Assembly (NCBI RefSeq): GCF_014155765.1
Contig: NZ_SCKT01000007.1
Span: 1-64,000, forward strand
Direction: 5' to 3'
DNA length: 64,000 nucleotides
Source of the DNA: Pantoea dispersa
GTDB taxonomy: Bacteria; Pseudomonadota; Gammaproteobacteria; Enterobacterales; Enterobacteriaceae
A program made the translations under genes and the position numbers. The number at the start of each line of letters is the position of its first letter. Position 1 is the first letter of the stretch. Shown here in pieces: positions 9,971-18,895 of this stretch. The notes under the pieces were generated by a model. That model saw nothing but the letters and a program-made list of their open reading frames with translations, ran no database searches and was not told where the DNA came from.

Positions 9971-10852
9971 CTACAGCAGGTGCCAGAAAGCATTAATCAG
10001 CGGCTCCCCGAGCCGCTTTTTTTGTACGCATACGCCAAGCTCCAGCGGCGCCACCGACTCGACATTCTCCAGCGTCAGCACGCGATTGCGCACCGGTTCC
10101 GGACTGTTTTCCAGCACCACATCCGGCAGCAGCGCGATGCCGCAGCCGAGCGCCACCATCGACACAATCGCCTCATGACCTGACACCGTGGCGTAAATCT
10201 GCGGGTTAGCAATGCGGTGGCGGCGAAACCATAAATCAATACCGCGCCGCGCCGGCCCCTGATCCGGCAGGATAAAGGGAATCTGCGACCAGTCCGGCTG
10301 TTCCTGCGTCGCCTGGCTGCGCACCGGGCAGGGCAGCGCCGGGGCGATCAGCACCAGCGGGATCAAACCCAGCGGTGTAAAATCGATACTGGCGGGCAGC
10401 GACTCCGGCCGGCCGGCGATGGCCAGATCCGCTTCGCCGGACTGCACCATTTCAATGGCATCGGCGGCGTCGCCGGTGGTTAGTTTGATCTCCACCTGCG
10501 GATGCTCTGCGCGAAAGCGGTCGAGAATCGGCGGCAGATGGCTGTAGGCGGCGGTTACTGAGCAGAACAGGCGCAGCTCGCCGCTCAGCGACGGACCGTT
10601 CAGGTCCATGACATGGCGCAACTGCTGATACTGCAGCAGGGTCTGCTGGGCGAACTGACGCAGCCGCTCGCCGGCTTCGGTCAGCGTCACGGTACGGTTG
10701 TCGCGCAGGAACAGCGCGTGTCCGACATCCTCTTCCAGCCGCTGAATCTGGCGTGATAATGTCGACGGGCTGACGTGCATGGCGCGCGCGGTGCGGCCAA
10801 AGTGGCAGCTTTCCGCCAGGTGAAGAAACAGTTTCAGGTCTCGTAAATCCAT
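9971..10852 (-). CDS. ilvY: IlvY, LysR-type activator of ilvC
   Basis: A 293-residue LysR-type regulator that activates ilvC when acetolactate or acetohydroxybutyrate accumulates. The N terminus MDLRDLKLFLHLAESCHFG and the HTH with VSPSTLSRQIQRLEEDVG match E. coli IlvY, so I start at 10852 rather than at an ATG 13 codons upstream. It is divergent from ilvC, with a palindromic operator between. Its 3' end carries the terminator hairpin of the convergent ilv operon inside the coding sequence. Confidence 0.96.
   Translation of the reverse strand: MDLRDLKLFLHLAESCHFGRTARAMHVSPSTLSRQIQRLEEDVGHALFLRDNRTVTLTEAGERLRQFAQQTLLQYQQLRHVMDLNGPSLSGELRLFCSVTAAYSHLPPILDRFRAEHPQVEIKLTTGDAADAIEMVQSGEADLAIAGRPESLPASIDFTPLGLIPLVLIAPALPCPVRSQATQEQPDWSQIPFILPDQGPARRGIDLWFRRHRIANPQIYATVSGHEAIVSMVALGCGIALLPDVVLENSPEPVRNRVLTLENVESVAPLELGVCVQKKRLGEPLINAFWHLL
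9999..10023 (+). terminator. ilvGMEDA operon terminator inside ilvY
   Basis: A 7-bp GC-rich stem (AGCGGCT / AGCCGCT) with a 5-base loop is followed by seven T residues, 30 bases after the ilvA stop. It lies wholly in the last codons of ilvY on the other strand, where it encodes part of KKRLGEPL. Confidence 0.85.
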
Positions 10853-11014
10853 GCGCGTTTTGCCCTCAGCGTGATGTTGCAAATTCTGCAATGTGACGTT
10901 GTTAATATATCAATTTAAGCAACAGATTTCCTGTCATATGATGGGGTCATTCGCGGCGCTAAATCCGGCGCCGTTACTGAACAAAAGCAAACACAACATC
11001 TGAGCGGAGTACCC
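10853..11014. promoter_or_regulatory. ilvY/ilvC control region with IlvY operator
   Basis: A 15-base palindrome TTGCA-AATTC-TGCAA at 10877-10891 is a typical LysR-type site and lies next to the ilvY start, as expected for autoregulation and ilvC activation. A second AT-rich segment (about 10898-10923, GTTG...CAAC ends) may be the second operator. TATGAT at 10937-10942 is a likely ilvC -10 box. No good -35 is seen, which fits an activator-dependent promoter. Confidence 0.7.
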
Positions 11015-12490
11015 ATGGCTAACTACTTCAACACATTGAATCTGCGCAATCAGTTAGCGCAGTTAGGCAAATGTCGCTTCATGTCGCGCGATGAATTCGC
11101 GGATGGCGCTAGCTTCCTGAAAGGTAAGAAAGTGGTCATCGTCGGCTGCGGCGCGCAGGGCCTGAACCAGGGTCTGAACATGCGTGACTCTGGCCTTGAT
11201 GTGTCTTACGCACTGCGCGCTGAAGCCATTGCTGAGAAGCGTGCGTCGTTCCGTAAAGCCACCGAAAACGGTTTTAAAGTGGGCACTTACGAAGAGCTGA
11301 TCCCGCAGGCGGATCTGGTGGTTAACCTGACACCAGACAAGCAGCACTCTGCCGTTGTGCAGGCCGTTCAGCCGCTGATGAAAGACGGTGCCGCGCTGGG
11401 TTACTCTCACGGTTTCAACATCGTCGAAGTGGGCGAGACCATCCGTAAAGACATCACCGTGGTGATGGTGGCACCGAAGTGCCCGGGTACCGAAGTGCGT
11501 GAAGAGTACAAACGTGGCTTCGGCGTTCCAACGCTGATCGCTGTTCACCCGGAAAACGATCCAAAAGGCGAAGGCATGGCGATTGCCAAAGCCTGGGCTG
11601 CAGCCACCGGCGGCGACCGTGCAGGCGTGCTGGAATCGTCCTTCGTGGCAGAAGTCAAATCAGACCTGATGGGCGAGCAGACCATTCTGTGCGGTATGCT
11701 GCAGGCCGGTTCACTGCTGTGCTTCGACAAGCTGGTGGCTGAAGGTCACGACGCGGCGTACACCGAGAAACTGATTCAGTTCGGCTGGGAAACCATCACC
11801 GAATCGCTGAAGTTTGGCGGCATCACGCTGATGATGGATCGTCTGTCTAATCCGGCAAAAATCCGTGCTTACGCGCTGTCTGAGCAGCTGAAAACCATCA
11901 TGGCACCGCTGTTCCAGAAGCACATGGATGACATCATCTCGGGTGAATTCTCTTCCGGTATGATGGCTGACTGGGCGAACGACGACAAAAACCTGCTGAC
12001 CTGGCGTGAAGAGACCGGCAAAACCGCGTTCGAAAATGCCCCGCAGTTCGAAGGCAAAATCGACGAGCAGGAGTATTACGACAAAGGCGTGGTCATGGTC
12101 GCGATGGTGAAAGCGGGCGTTGAGCTGGCATTCGAAACCATGGTTGACGCGGGCATCATCGAAGAGTCGGCTTACTATGAATCGCTGCACGAGCTGCCGC
12201 TGATTGCCAACACCATCGCCCGTAAGCGTCTGTATGAAATGAACGTGGTAATTTCCGATACCGCAGAATACGGTAACTACCTGTTCTCCTTCGCGGCCGT
12301 TCCGCTGCTGAAAGAGTTCATGACCACGCTGCAGCCTGGCGATCTGGGCAAAGCGGTGGAAGGCACGCAGGTGGATAACGCGCAGCTGCGCGACGTGAAC
12401 GAAGCGATCCGCCAGCATCCAATCGAAGCCGTTGGCCGCAAACTGCGTGGCTATATGACCGACATGAAACGCATCGCCGTCGCGGGCTAA
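11015..12490 (+). CDS. ilvC: Ketol-acid reductoisomerase (class II) IlvC
   Basis: A 491-residue NADPH- and Mg-dependent enzyme that isomerises and reduces acetolactate or acetohydroxybutyrate to dihydroxy acids. The nucleotide-binding loop [10 protein letters not shown] is at 44-53. The long form with a duplicated C-terminal knotted domain is the class II type usual in enterobacteria. GCGGAGTACCC precedes the ATG. It stands alone, divergent from its regulator ilvY, with a strong terminator after it. Confidence 0.98.
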   Translation: MANYFNTLNLRNQLAQLGKCRFMSRDEFADGASFLKGKKVVIVGCGAQGLNQGLNMRDSGLDVSYALRAEAIAEKRASFRKATENGFKVGTYEELIPQADLVVNLTPDKQHSAVVQAVQPLMKDGAALGYSHGFNIVEVGETIRKDITVVMVAPKCPGTEVREEYKRGFGVPTLIAVHPENDPKGEGMAIAKAWAAATGGDRAGVLESSFVAEVKSDLMGEQTILCGMLQAGSLLCFDKLVAEGHDAAYTEKLIQFGWETITESLKFGGITLMMDRLSNPAKIRAYALSEQLKTIMAPLFQKHMDDIISGEFSSGMMADWANDDKNLLTWREETGKTAFENAPQFEGKIDEQEYYDKGVVMVAMVKAGVELAFETMVDAGIIEESAYYESLHELPLIANTIARKRLYEMNVVISDTAEYGNYLFSFAAVPLLKEFMTTLQPGDLGKAVEGTQVDNAQLRDVNEAIRQHPIEAVGRKLRGYMTDMKRIAVAG

Positions 12491-12520
12491 GGCACGCGAG
12501 ACACAGTTTTCAGCCCAATC

Positions 12521-12547
12521 AAACCCCGGCTTGCCGGGGTTTTTTTA
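12521..12547 (+). terminator. ilvC terminator
   Basis: A 10-bp stem AAACCCCGGC / GCCGGGGTTT with a 2-base gap that opens to a small loop, followed by a run of seven T residues, 31 bases after the ilvC stop. Confidence 0.93.
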
Positions 12548-12587
12548 TGTCTTATGTCTGGGGGCAGAAGGGTTTTTCTCACTATTT

Positions 12588-12728
12588 CCCTCACCCTAGC
12601 CCTCTCCCGCTGGCGGGAGAGGGAACCGTTCGGTGCGGGCTGATGTTTCTACACTTATCTATCAACATCGCGCGGACGCTCCCTCTCCCGTTTACGGGAG
12701 AGGGCCGGGGTGAGGGCCAGGGTGAGGG
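12588..12728. repeat. REP-like inverted pair between ilvC and yhjE
   Basis: Two GC-rich modules face each other. The left one (12588-12623) is CCCTCACCCTAGCCCTCTCC followed by the palindrome CCCGCTGGCGGG. The right one (12681-12728) is CCCTCTCCC-GTTTAC-GGGAGAGGG followed by GGGGTGAGGG and a second GGGTGAGGG. Each can fold alone, and the two can pair with each other. This pattern is like the repetitive extragenic palindromes common in enterobacteria and pseudomonads. It lies between convergent genes. Confidence 0.75.
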
Positions 12729-12756
12729 ACACACCGCACCATCCCCACACCGCCAA

Positions 12757-12781
12757 TAAAAAACCCGGCCGGAGCCGGGTT
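12757..12781 (-). terminator. yhjE terminator
   Basis: Read on the minus strand, an 8-bp stem AACCCGGC / GCCGGGTT with a 4-base loop runs into a T-rich tract, 19 bases after the yhjE stop. Confidence 0.88.
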
Positions 12782-12799
12782 CTGTCAACATGCAATCAA

Positions 12800-14134
12800 T
12801 CACACCGCTTCATACAGCGTCTGATGGCGTGTCTCTTTACAGGCGATCAGCGCGATCAGCGTCAGCACCGCCATGGAGGCCAGATAGAAGCCCACCGCCT
12901 GCAAGCCGTAGTTCGCATTCAGCCAGGTCGCAATATAAGGCGCTACCGAGGCACCAAGTATTGACGACAGGTTGTAAGAGAACGACGCACCGGTATAACG
13001 AACTTCGGTCGGGAACAGTTCTGGCAGCAGCGCGCCCATCGGGCCGAATGTCAGACCCATAATACTCAGGCCGAGCAGCAGGAAGCCCATCACCAGAATC
13101 TGCGAGCCGGAGCCGAGCAGCAGCGGGAACATCAGCGCAAAGGCGATGATCATCAGCGTAATGGTGATCATCGTTTTGCGACGGCCAAAACGGTCCGCCA
13201 GCAGGCCGGCAATCGGCACCATCACACCAAAACCGATGACCGCCACCATCAGCATCCACAGGAAGCTGTTACGCGAATAACCGAGACCAGCCGGCGCCGG
13301 CGCGGTGCCGTAGCTCATCGAATACACCGTCATAATGTAGAACAGCGTATAGGTCGCCAGCATGATAAACGTGCCAAGAATGGTCGCGGTCATATGCTTG
13401 CTCAGCAGCGTACCGATAGGGATCCGCACCTGTTTCTTCTCTTTCTGCACTTTGGCAAACACCGGGCTCTCATGCAGCGATACGCGCACATACAGGCCGA
13501 TAATCACCAGCACCGCAGAAAGCACAAAAGGCACGCGCCAGCCCCAGTTCATGAACTGCTCATCGGTCAGCAGCCACGAGAGCAGCAGGAACGTGCCGTT
13601 GGCAAAGAAGAAGCCAATCGGTGCGCCCAGCTGCGGGAACGAGCCGTACAGCGCACGTTTCTTCGCCGGGGCGTTCTCGGTGGCCAGCAGCGCCGCGCCG
13701 CCCCATTCGCCGCCCAGTCCCAGGCCCTGACCAAAACGCGCCAGCGCCAGCAGCAGCGGTGCCGCCACGCCAATGGTCTGATAACCCGGCAGCAGGCCGA
13801 TCAGTACGGTAGAAACGCCCATGGTCAGCAGCGAGGCAACCAGTGTCGCTTTACGGCCCACGCGGTCGCCAAAGTGACCAAACAGCGCGGAGCCAATAGG
13901 GCGCGCAACAAAGGCAATAGCGAAGGTCGCCAGCGATTGCAGTGTGGCAACCGTAGCATCACCCTGCGGGAAGAAGATATGCGGAAAAACGATTACCGCG
14001 GCGGTGGCATAGATATAAAAATCGAAGAATTCGATCGCAGTGCCAACCAGCGAGGCAACTACCACTTTACTGCGTGAGTTAACCGGTGTGCCGTCGTGTG
14101 GTTGGTCGGGTGTTTCGGAGATGGAGGCTTGCAT
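12800..14134 (-). CDS. yhjE: YhjE, MHS-family MFS transporter
   Basis: A 444-residue inner-membrane transporter of the metabolite:H+ symporter branch of the major facilitator superfamily. About 12 membrane segments are visible, starting at VASLVGTAIEFFDFYIYATA. The MFS loop motif GHFGDRVGRK lies between segments 2 and 3 and again as LADRFGRRK at mid-protein. Sequence and neighbourhood (yhjD upstream on the same strand) match E. coli YhjE. The natural substrate is unknown; relatives such as ShiA and ProP carry shikimate or betaines. Confidence 0.9.
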   Translation of the reverse strand: MQASISETPDQPHDGTPVNSRSKVVVASLVGTAIEFFDFYIYATAAVIVFPHIFFPQGDATVATLQSLATFAIAFVARPIGSALFGHFGDRVGRKATLVASLLTMGVSTVLIGLLPGYQTIGVAAPLLLALARFGQGLGLGGEWGGAALLATENAPAKKRALYGSFPQLGAPIGFFFANGTFLLLSWLLTDEQFMNWGWRVPFVLSAVLVIIGLYVRVSLHESPVFAKVQKEKKQVRIPIGTLLSKHMTATILGTFIMLATYTLFYIMTVYSMSYGTAPAPAGLGYSRNSFLWMLMVAVIGFGVMVPIAGLLADRFGRRKTMITITLMIIAFALMFPLLLGSGSQILVMGFLLLGLSIMGLTFGPMGALLPELFPTEVRYTGASFSYNLSSILGASVAPYIATWLNANYGLQAVGFYLASMAVLTLIALIACKETRHQTLYEAV

Positions 14135-14341
14135 AACTGTTTCTTAATTGTAAATGTAAACAAAGAATCTTACGCACCTGTTTTGCCGCATTCAATGACG
14201 AAAAACCGCGTCACACCGGGCTTTGGCGGCGAAAAAGAGGATAATTTCTGAGTTACGGCAATCGGCGGCGGATGGGAAGGGTAAGCGCGGCTTTTCTGGC
14301 GTGATTCTCTGCAAAAGGGCCAAATAAAAGTGACCCTTTAG

Positions 14342-14384
14342 CGTTTCCTGCTGGTTTTTGCTGCTTTAGTAGCCAGCAGGAAAC
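14342..14384. repeat. Perfect 12-bp inverted repeat, yhjD-yhjE gap
   Basis: GTTTCCTGCTGG at 14342-14353 is mirrored by CCAGCAGGAAAC at 14373-14384 around a 19-base loop. On the plus strand it is followed by ATTTTTT, so it looks like a terminator for plus-strand transcripts, yet both neighbouring genes are on the minus strand. On the minus strand no T run follows. It lies after the yhjD stop and 208 bases upstream of yhjE. Confidence 0.6.
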
Positions 14385-14423
14385 ATTTTTTGCTGTTGCG
14401 GCAAATGTAACTGAATTGTCGCG

Positions 14424-15425
14424 TTAGGCAGAGTGATGCGGCTGCGACATCTCGGGATCATCCTTGTATTTTGCGGTGGCGATCCACGCGGCGCAGAACA
14501 GCGTCAGACGCGCGAAAAAGTAGAAGAAGGCCATCAGCCCCAGCACCGATCCAAAGGCGGCACCGGAGGGCGACGTCGCCAGCTTCGGCAGCGTCAGCGT
14601 CATAACAAACTTGATCACCTCAAACCCAATCGCCGCCAGCAGTGTTCCGCGCAGCAGCGCTTTTTTGCGCGGCTTATGGCGCGGCAGGATCCAGAAAATC
14701 CACAGGAACAGCAGATAGTTGGCGAAGATGGAGATCGACAGCGCGATGATGGTCATCGCCGGCCGCAGCCACTCAATATCGCCCAGCCCCAGCGCATTCA
14801 CGATCGCCGCCTGCGCTGCGCCGGCAATCGAGGTCAGCGACAGCGTAATCACCAGCGCCAGCATCAGACCCAGCAGCGAAACCAGGTCGCGCAGATACTT
14901 CTTCCACCACTTTTCCTGGTCATCGGGCGTGCGTTCCCATACGTCACGCGACTGGGCGCGCACCGCTTCGCGCAGGTTACCCATCCAGTTAATGCCGGAG
15001 TAGAGCGCCAGCAGCAAACCGGTCAGGCCCACGGTCGCGCGCTGCTGAATCGCGGTATTCACGGTATTTTTCAGCGTGGTGGCCAGCGTCGGGTCGCTGA
15101 TGCTGTTAACGATTTTGTTGATCAACTCAGAAAGCAGGTCCTGATTGGACGCCAGCACAAAGCCGACCGCCGCAAAGGAGACCATCAAAATCGGTATCAG
15201 CGAAAGAAATGAAAAATAGGTGATAGCCGCACCAAACTGGCTGCCGAGGCGATCGTTAAAGCGCTCCAGCGCGCGCAAAAAGTGCGCCACTGCCGGGATC
15301 GCCTGAAACCAGGCGGCAAAGCGTGAGACGCGCCTGATCGAGCCATCCACCGTTTTGTTCCCGGTTTTGATATCAATCAGCGGCTTAGCTTCAGCCGCTG
15401 AGGCTTTTGTGGTTTTGTCCGTCAT
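14424..15425 (-). CDS. yhjD: YhjD, YihY/BrkB-family inner membrane protein
   Basis: A 333-residue protein with a charged N-terminal cytosolic stretch (about 1-60) and about six membrane segments. The YihY-family signature AAITYFSFLSLIPILMV and the conserved GINWMGNLREAVR region are present. Length is close to E. coli YhjD (337). In E. coli YhjD, a mutation can bypass the need for Kdo in LPS by an alternative lipid A precursor export, so a role in lipid or envelope transport is suspected but unproven. It is followed by yhjE. Confidence 0.88.
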   Translation of the reverse strand: MTDKTTKASAAEAKPLIDIKTGNKTVDGSIRRVSRFAAWFQAIPAVAHFLRALERFNDRLGSQFGAAITYFSFLSLIPILMVSFAAVGFVLASNQDLLSELINKIVNSISDPTLATTLKNTVNTAIQQRATVGLTGLLLALYSGINWMGNLREAVRAQSRDVWERTPDDQEKWWKKYLRDLVSLLGLMLALVITLSLTSIAGAAQAAIVNALGLGDIEWLRPAMTIIALSISIFANYLLFLWIFWILPRHKPRKKALLRGTLLAAIGFEVIKFVMTLTLPKLATSPSGAAFGSVLGLMAFFYFFARLTLFCAAWIATAKYKDDPEMSQPHHSA

Positions 15426-15475
15426 AGACCTTCTGCATCCTGTTCACAGCGAAAATAAAATTATAGCCTGCCCGT

Positions 15476-16375
15476 TCAGGTCACGTATTCCTGCAGCACC
15501 TGACTCAGCCACTCCATAAACACCCGCACGCGGCGCGCCACGTTGCGACGGTGAGGATAGAGCAGGGAAATCGGCATCGGTTTGGCCGGGAAGTGGTGCA
15601 GCACTTCGACCAGCTGGCCGGATTCCAGCAGCGGCTGCACGCCAATCGCCGGTACCTGAATAATGCCCAGCCCGGCGATACAGGCGGCGCGATAGGTTTC
15701 GGTGCTGTTTACCGTCACCACGCCGCCGGTCTGCACGTAGTGGCACTGTTTGCCATCAAAGTACTCAAAGCCCGGCGAGGGCTGCCCCAGCTGTTGGGTA
15801 TAGTGCACCATGGCGTGCTGGCCGAGATCGTCCAGCCGCACCGGCATGCCGAAGCGGGAAAGGTAGCCAGGGCTGGCGCAGTTGATCAAGGCGTGCGAGC
15901 CAATTTTTCGCGCAATCAGGCCGGAATCTTTCAGTTCGCCAACGCGCAACACGCAGTCAAAGCCCTCGCGAATCACATCAACCTGGCGATCGCTGCTGCT
16001 CAGTTCAATCTCCACGCCCGGATAGTGCTGCAAAAACTCCGGCAGGCGCGGCAGGATAAAACCGGTCGCCATTGCCACCGACATATCGACGCGCAGCTTG
16101 CCGCTCAGCGTGGCAGGATCGTGCTGGAACAGGCTGTCCATATCATCCAGCATCGACAGCAAATCCAGGCAGCGATCGTAATACACCAGCCCATCCTGGG
16201 TGAGATGCACACGGCGCGTGGTACGGTGCAGCAAACGTGTGCCCATCTGGTTTTCCAGCGCCTGCAGCTGGCGGGACACGCTGCCCTTGGGTAAACCCAG
16301 ACTCTCAGCCGCGCGGGTAAAACTGCCCATTTCTGCCACCCGCACAAACACCTGCATAGCGTGAATTTTATCCAT
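15476..16375 (-). CDS. LysR-type regulator (CrgA-like)
   Basis: A 299-residue LysR-type regulator. The winged helix-turn-helix is at about residues 5-60 (GSFTRAAESLGLPKGSVSRQ) and the effector domain follows. Sequence style places it with the CrgA/AaeR-like branch that often controls an adjacent reductase. I start at the ATG at 16375, preceded by CGGTGA; a GTG three codons upstream lacks a ribosome site. It is divergent from an SDR gene 115 bases away, its likely target. The inducer is unknown. Confidence 0.8.
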   Translation of the reverse strand: MDKIHAMQVFVRVAEMGSFTRAAESLGLPKGSVSRQLQALENQMGTRLLHRTTRRVHLTQDGLVYYDRCLDLLSMLDDMDSLFQHDPATLSGKLRVDMSVAMATGFILPRLPEFLQHYPGVEIELSSSDRQVDVIREGFDCVLRVGELKDSGLIARKIGSHALINCASPGYLSRFGMPVRLDDLGQHAMVHYTQQLGQPSPGFEYFDGKQCHYVQTGGVVTVNSTETYRAACIAGLGIIQVPAIGVQPLLESGQLVEVLHHFPAKPMPISLLYPHRRNVARRVRVFMEWLSQVLQEYVT

Positions 16376-16490
16376 GTTGTTCACCGATTGTTGTTGTTAG
16401 TGAAACAGTGCTGTGTATTCCCCTGCGTTTATAGATCAATTATTCGCGAATATCCTTAATCCGTGTTCAATTTTCCAACCGGAGCGAAAC

Positions 16491-17249
16491 ATGTCTCATA
16501 AAATTGCATTGATTACCGGCGGTAACCGCGGTCTGGGCAAGAATGGCGCGCTAAAACTGGCGGCTAAGGGCGTCGATATTCTGTTTACCTGGCGCGGTCA
16601 TGCTGAAGAAGCGCAGGCGGTCGTGAAGGAGATTGAGGCGCTGGGCGCGCGTGCGGTGGCGCTGCAGCTGGATGTGGGCGACAGTAAACAGTTCGATGAC
16701 TTTGCGGCGCGGGTCAAAGCAACGCTGAACGAGACCTGGCAGCGCGATAACTTTGATTATTTAGTGAACAACGCTGGCCACGGTCATTACAAGCTGTTGG
16801 CCGAAACCAGTGAAGAGGAGTTTGATGCGCTGGTGAATGTGCATTTTAAAGGGCCGTATTTCCTGACGCAGAAACTGCTGCCGCTGATCGCCGATGGTGG
16901 ACGCATCCTGAACATTTCCAGCGGTCTGACGCGCATGACGCTGCCGGGTTCAGGCACTTACGCCGCCATGAAAGGGGCGATGGAAGTGCTGACGCGCTAT
17001 CAGGCGAAAGAGCTGGGCGAGCGCCGCATTCGCGTCAACATTCTGGCGCCGGGGGCGATTGAAACCGACTTTGGCGGCGGTCGCGTGCGCGACACGAAAG
17101 ATTTGAACGCGCATATCGCTTCAGTGACCGCGCTGGGCCGCGTTGGTCTGCCGGATGATATCGGTGATGCCATCAGCGCCATCCTGAGCGACGAAACCGG
17201 CTGGATTACCGCCCAGCGTATCGAGGCCTCCGGCGGTCAGGCACTGTAA
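16491..17249 (+). CDS. Short-chain dehydrogenase/reductase
   Basis: A 252-residue classical SDR. The NAD(P)-binding motif TGGNRGLG is near residue 9, the NNAG motif follows, and the catalytic set is Ser (NISSG), Tyr (SGTYAAMKGA) and Lys. The ATG at 16491 is preceded by CCGGAGCGAAAC; an upstream in-frame start would add 26 residues unlike the family. The divergent LysR gene probably regulates it. Likely an NADPH-dependent ketone or quinone reductase; the substrate cannot be read from sequence. Confidence 0.85.
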   Translation: MSHKIALITGGNRGLGKNGALKLAAKGVDILFTWRGHAEEAQAVVKEIEALGARAVALQLDVGDSKQFDDFAARVKATLNETWQRDNFDYLVNNAGHGHYKLLAETSEEEFDALVNVHFKGPYFLTQKLLPLIADGGRILNISSGLTRMTLPGSGTYAAMKGAMEVLTRYQAKELGERRIRVNILAPGAIETDFGGGRVRDTKDLNAHIASVTALGRVGLPDDIGDAISAILSDETGWITAQRIEASGGQAL

Positions 17250-17290
17250 AAACATCGCGCTGCGACCGAATTAACGGAGCAGCGCCCGTT

Positions 17291-18157
17291 TTACACCTCA
17301 ATCGTGCCATCAATCAGGGTGACGGTTTGCCCGCCGATCCAGATTGTCTCACCGGCAAAACGCACCACAATGCGACCGGCACGCTGGATGGCGCTGCCCT
17401 GACGCGCGCAGTAATCCTGCCGCGCGCAGTAATCCTGCCGCTGGCCCTGCGCCGCCAGATAGCGTGCCAGACAGGCGTTAGCGCTGCCGGTGACCGGATC
17501 TTCGACCAGGCTACCGTTCTCGACCAGCAGCGCGCGCACCTCGTACTGCGCCTCTGCATCCTGCGGCAGCGGGCCAAACAGGGCGATGCCGTTCACACCC
17601 GCATGCTGCTGCAGCCGCAGTAAATCGTCCGCCTGGGTGACCACCTCCAGCACCGCCTGCGCGCTGCTCATCGGAATCAACAGCCAGCGAATCCCCATAT
17701 CCGCCACGGCTGGCGTCTGGCTGAGGTCGAACGCGTCACTGTGCAGTGCGCTGCTCATCAGCGCATCGCTGAACGGCGTCAGGCTGGCGTCCGGCGCGGC
17801 AAAGGCCAGCGTACCGTCAGCGCCAATCTGCACCTCCACCAGGCCCACGCCGCACTCCTGCACAATCTTACCCGCTGTTTTCAGGGGCCAGCCGGCTTCC
17901 AGCAAGGCATGCGCGGTGCCAAGCGTGGGGTGTCCGGCAAACGGCAGTTCGCCGCCAGGCGTAAAGATGCGCACACGATAGTCGGCTGTGGCATCCTGTG
18001 GTGGCAGCACGAAGGTGGTTTCCGACAGATTGGTCCAGCGTGCGATGGCCGCCAGCTGTGCGTCGCTCAGACCCTGGGCATCCATAATCACCGCCAGCGG
18101 ATTGCCGCTGAACGCACCTGTGGAGAACACATCCACTTGTTTAAACGCCACCTGCAT
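17291..18157 (-). CDS. PhzF-family isomerase/epimerase
   Basis: A 288-residue protein of the PhzF / diaminopimelate-epimerase fold with two similar lobes. The catalytic-position Glu47 lies in NLSETTFV, and FSGNP and GHPTLGTAHAL are family hallmarks. The closest relative I recall is E. coli YddE, of unknown function. The start at 18157 is preceded by AAAGGAGCGAAC. An exact 18-base tandem duplication (17403-17438) doubles the residues QDYCAR near the C terminus, probably in a surface loop. Confidence 0.82.
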   Translation of the reverse strand: MQVAFKQVDVFSTGAFSGNPLAVIMDAQGLSDAQLAAIARWTNLSETTFVLPPQDATADYRVRIFTPGGELPFAGHPTLGTAHALLEAGWPLKTAGKIVQECGVGLVEVQIGADGTLAFAAPDASLTPFSDALMSSALHSDAFDLSQTPAVADMGIRWLLIPMSSAQAVLEVVTQADDLLRLQQHAGVNGIALFGPLPQDAEAQYEVRALLVENGSLVEDPVTGSANACLARYLAAQGQRQDYCARQDYCARQGSAIQRAGRIVVRFAGETIWIGGQTVTLIDGTIEV

Positions 18158-18271
18158 GTTCGCTCCTTTCCTCATTGAGGTTGTCTGAAATCCGGATTTA
18201 CATCCTGCTGATTGCTTAAGGCGTCTAACAGGACTATGAATAGATTAACAATTCTGCCAGCGGAGTCCGCT

Positions 18272-18895
18272 ATGTTAAAAATTCTGGGCCGTAACTCGTC
18301 AATCAACGTTCGTAAAGTGCTGTGGCTCTGTTCAGAGCTGGATATTGCCTGGGAGCACGAGCCGTGGGGCGAAGACCCGCAGTCGTTGCACTCACCGCAG
18401 TTTATGGCGCTCAATCCCAACGCTATGGTGCCGGTGATCATCGAAGATGACTTCGTGATGTGGGAGTCCAACGCGATTCTGCGCTATCTCGCCAACAGCA
18501 ACGGCGGTGAATGGCTCTACCCGGATAATCCGCGCGCGCGTGCGCCGGTCGATCAGTGGATGGACTGGCAGGCCACCGAGCTCAACACCTCATGGCGCTA
18601 TGCTTTTATGTCGCTGGTGCGCAATTCGCCAGCCCATCAGGATCCGCGCCTGCTGGCTGCCGCCGTCAAAGGCTGGAGCCACACCATGGGTATTCTTAAT
18701 CAGCAGCTGGAAAAAACCGGGCGCTACGTCGCGGGCCGTAACTTTACCCTGGCCGATATTCCGGTTGGCCTGGCGGTGAACCGCTGGTTTGAAACCCCGC
18801 TCGACCATCCGGACTTCCCCGCCGTGCAAACCTATTACGAGCGGCTGACCGAACGCGAGGGTTACACCACCTGGGGCCGCAACGGTAAGCCCTGA
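18272..18895 (+). CDS. Glutathione S-transferase family protein
   Basis: A 207-residue cytosolic GST. The thioredoxin-like N-terminal domain has the activating serine region NSSINVRKV, the cis-proline motif NAMVPVIIE and the glutathione contact WESNAILRYLA. An all-helical C-terminal domain follows. I start at 18272, after GCGGAG, because the upstream extension has no family match. Its last 34 bases overlap the 3' end of the convergent MocR-type gene. The substrate is unknown. Confidence 0.83.
   Translation: MLKILGRNSSINVRKVLWLCSELDIAWEHEPWGEDPQSLHSPQFMALNPNAMVPVIIEDDFVMWESNAILRYLANSNGGEWLYPDNPRARAPVDQWMDWQATELNTSWRYAFMSLVRNSPAHQDPRLLAAAVKGWSHTMGILNQQLEKTGRYVAGRNFTLADIPVGLAVNRWFETPLDHPDFPAVQTYYERLTEREGYTTWGRNGKP

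Noticed and set aside
12547-12803. Overlapping 70-90-codon frames over the REP-like repeat
   Set aside because: Their peptides are translated repeat arms (PSPLPLAGEGT-like) and terminator DNA; such frames are routinely spurious.
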